Shown here: one piece after another, positions 5,425-7,042 of the stretch
Position numbering within the stretch: position 1 is the first letter of the stretch
Layout: each line of letters begins with the position of its first letter
From: Deltaproteobacteria bacterium
GTDB lineage: Bacteria; Desulfobacterota; Desulfuromonadia; Geobacterales; Geobacteraceae
Direction of reading: 5' to 3'
Length of the DNA stretch: 7,042 nt
NCBI GenBank assembly: GCA_021810985.1
Contig: JAJZQA010000137.1
Coordinates: forward strand, 1 to 7,042
The notes under the pieces: generated by a model
What the model was told of the DNA's origin: nothing
What the model saw: the letters and a program-made list of their open reading frames with translations, nothing else
The model's database searches: none
Position numbers and translations under genes: made by a program

Positions 5425-6941
5425 CCGGTTCGCTACGCACTATGTATAACGGTTCCTCCCTGCCGCTGACGGATATTCCCGATGTTGGTTCCAGCGAATT
5501 TGCGCAAAGTATTCTTGACGCTGTTGACCGGGGCTGGCGCATTGTTTCGTACTTCGGGATTCCAGCCGGTGCTGATACCTCCCTGATCTGTGTGCTGGCG
5601 CAGCGGGCGGAGAGCCTGCTTGCGGTGACGCGTACCTGCGCCAAAAACGATCATTTTCCTTCCCTTGCTAGCCTCTGCCCTCAGGTACAGCTGTTTGAAC
5701 GGGAGATCGCCGAGCAGTGCGGCCTAATATTTACTGACCATCCCTGGTTCAAACCGGTACGTTTCCATCGCCCGTTTGCAGCGGGGCGCGATGCCTGGAG
5801 CCGGCCCGCGGACGAGCCGCTCCGGGTGGGGGTCATGAATTATTTTCAGGTGGCCGGCGATGAAGTGCATGAAGTGGCGGTCGGACCGGTCCACGCCGGG
5901 ATCATCGAGCCGGGGCATTTTCGTTTCCAGTGTCACGGCGAAGAGGTCTTTCACCTGGAGATTTCGCTCGGCTATCAGCACCGGGGGATCGAAGCATCCC
6001 TCCTGGGCGGGCCTCACCCCCGCACACTCCAGGTAATGGAATCCGTGGCCGGCGACACCACCATCGGTCATGGTCAGGCTTACTGCATGGTCATGGAAGC
6101 ATTGGCCGGGATCAAGGTGCCGCCGCGGGCGGAAGTTCTGCGCGGCGTTGCGCTCGAACTGGAACGGCTGGCAAACCATACCGGCGACCTGGGTGCGATA
6201 GCCGGAGACGTGGGCTATCTTCCGACCGCATCCTTCTGCGGCCGCATCCGGGGCGATTTTCTCAATATGACGGCGGTACTTTGCGGCAGCCGGTTCGGGC
6301 GGGGGCTCCTCACCCCCGGCGGCACGATCTTTGATCTCACGCGCGACCACTGTGACGACCTGCTCAAGCGCCTGCAAGATGCGCGACGTGATCTGACCGG
6401 CGCCGTGGAACTGCTCTTGAACACACCCTCTGTCATGGCCCGACTGGAAGGAACCGGGCCGGTGTCACAGGAATCCGCCGTGGAACTCGGACTGGTGGGC
6501 CCCGCGGCCAGGGCCTGCGGCATCAAGCAGGATGTGCGCAATGACTATCCCTTCGGTATCTACCGGATGACCAATCTGCCGGTCGCCACCGCGTTCGACG
6601 GTGATGTCTATTCAAGAACAATGATCCGTTGGCAGGAAGTTCAGAAATCAATGGATTTCATCGAGGAACAACTGCGGCAACTTCCCGCTGGAGGGCATCG
6701 GGCAAAGACCTTGCCATGCGCCGGTCAGCGTCTGGCCGTGGCACTGACCGAGGGGTGGCGCGGCGAGATCTGTCACGTGGCGATCACCGACGACCTGGGG
6801 CGCTTTGCCCGCTACAAGATTGTCGATCCCTCGTTTCACAACTGGCAGGGGCTCGCAATGGCGCTCAGAGGACAACAGATTTCCGATTTTCCCCTCTGCA
6901 ACAAAAGCTTTAACCTCTCCTATTGCGGATTCGATCTCTAG
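5421..6941 (+). CDS. hyfG: HyfG-like fused NuoC/NuoD-type large subunit lacking NiFe ligands (Ehr type)
   Basis: This 506-residue soluble subunit is on the peripheral arm. Residues 1 to about 120 are a NuoC-like (30 kDa) domain with the FPSLASLCPQVQLFEREIAE stretch (79-98) and GLIFTDHPW (101-109). Residues from about 150 are the NuoD/hydrogenase large-subunit domain: GPVHAGIIEPGHFRF (155-169), GYQHRGIE (184-191), and IKVPPRAEVLRGVALELERL (231-250) with ANHTGDLG after it. In true group 4 hydrogenases the next motif is RVCGICGFAHS. Here it reads SVAGDTTIGHG (208-218), putting Ala210 and Thr213 in place of both Cys. The C-terminal DPCxxC is likewise FPLCNK (490-495), with Leu492 and Lys495 at the ligand positions. 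No NiFe centre can be bound in the usual way. This matches Ehr complexes and resembles NuoD. It is the last gene of the visible operon, and the substrate is unknown. Confidence 0.92.
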   Translation: MTGSLRTMYNGSSLPLTDIPDVGSSEFAQSILDAVDRGWRIVSYFGIPAGADTSLICVLAQRAESLLAVTRTCAKNDHFPSLASLCPQVQLFEREIAEQCGLIFTDHPWFKPVRFHRPFAAGRDAWSRPADEPLRVGVMNYFQVAGDEVHEVAVGPVHAGIIEPGHFRFQCHGEEVFHLEISLGYQHRGIEASLLGGPHPRTLQVMESVAGDTTIGHGQAYCMVMEALAGIKVPPRAEVLRGVALELERLANHTGDLGAIAGDVGYLPTASFCGRIRGDFLNMTAVLCGSRFGRGLLTPGGTIFDLTRDHCDDLLKRLQDARRDLTGAVELLLNTPSVMARLEGTGPVSQESAVELGLVGPAARACGIKQDVRNDYPFGIYRMTNLPVATAFDGDVYSRTMIRWQEVQKSMDFIEEQLRQLPAGGHRAKTLPCAGQRLAVALTEGWRGEICHVAITDDLGRFARYKIVDPSFHNWQGLAMALRGQQISDFPLCNKSFNLSYCGFDL

Positions 6942-7042
6942 GGAGATACGAGGCAAGGGAAGCCGCGAATCAGATTTGAATCATACTTGGTTATACCAAT
7001 TCCAGATCAAGGATGATCTCAAGGCGGCAAGGATTGAGAGAT
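6942..7042. other. Post-operon region with two small palindromes, no convincing gene
   Basis: The 101 bp after hyfG contain two imperfect-context palindromes: TTGGT-TAT-ACCAA (6987-6999) and AGATCA-AGGA-TGATCT (7004-7019). Neither has a following T-run, so a standard intrinsic terminator is not supported. No start with a ribosome-binding site is seen for the NuoB-like small subunit (hyfI) expected here. The closely spaced palindromes suggest the edge of a dispersed repeat or small non-coding element, but this is only a guess. Confidence 0.4.

Noticed and set aside
7004..7019. Hairpin AGATCA-AGGA-TGATCT as a transcription terminator
   Set aside because: The stem is only 6 bp and AT-containing, and it is followed by CAAGGCGG, not a T-run.
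6943..7042. Open frame running to the window end after hyfG
   Set aside because: It has no ATG or GTG start, only an unsupported TTG, and no ribosome-binding site or recognised NuoB-like residues.

Overview
The window is accessory energy-metabolism DNA from a Gram-negative anaerobe. Gene content (hydrogenase-4/complex I-like membrane genes beside an HTH-EIIA regulator) and base composition suggest a Geobacter-type member of the Desulfuromonadales. This is inference from family knowledge; nothing in the window identifies the species.

Two transcription units diverge from an AT-rich spacer (about 2215-2428). The rightward unit (2429-6941) holds hyfC, hyfE, hyfF and hyfG homologues. They are separated by 4-bp gaps or a 4-bp ATGA overlap, so this is one tight operon. 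Together they encode a NuoH-like membrane anchor, a NuoK-like small membrane subunit, an antiporter-like proton channel, and a fused NuoC/NuoD-type catalytic large subunit. The leftward unit reads, in order of transcription: a ribbon-helix-helix antitoxin, a MazF/PemK-like toxin, a DNA-binding domain fused to a PTS EIIA domain, and a hyfB (NuoL-like) subunit that runs off the left edge. Those four genes also overlap or nearly touch.

The main finding is that the HyfG-like large subunit lacks both cysteine pairs that hold the NiFe site (Ala210/Thr213 and Leu492/Lys495 stand at those positions). The complex is therefore unlikely to be a working [NiFe] hydrogenase. It fits the Ehr (energy-converting hydrogenase-related) complexes known from Geobacter, which lie between group 4 hydrogenases and complex I and probably couple an unidentified redox reaction to ion pumping. 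The NuoB-like small subunit does not follow hyfG directly, and hyfB is on the opposite strand, so the gene set is split compared with a standard hyf operon.

The leftward unit is the more novel part. A toxin-antitoxin pair, whose MazF-like partner has Cys in place of the family's catalytic Arg, appears to be co-transcribed with a phosphorylation-responsive EIIA-type DNA-binding protein and a proton-pumping subunit. The 200-bp divergent spacer contains face-to-face overlapping promoter candidates, a 22-bp inverted repeat over the leftward -35 region, and a 12-bp perfect direct repeat, so the two halves may be co-regulated. The last 100 bp hold no clear gene, only two small palindromes.
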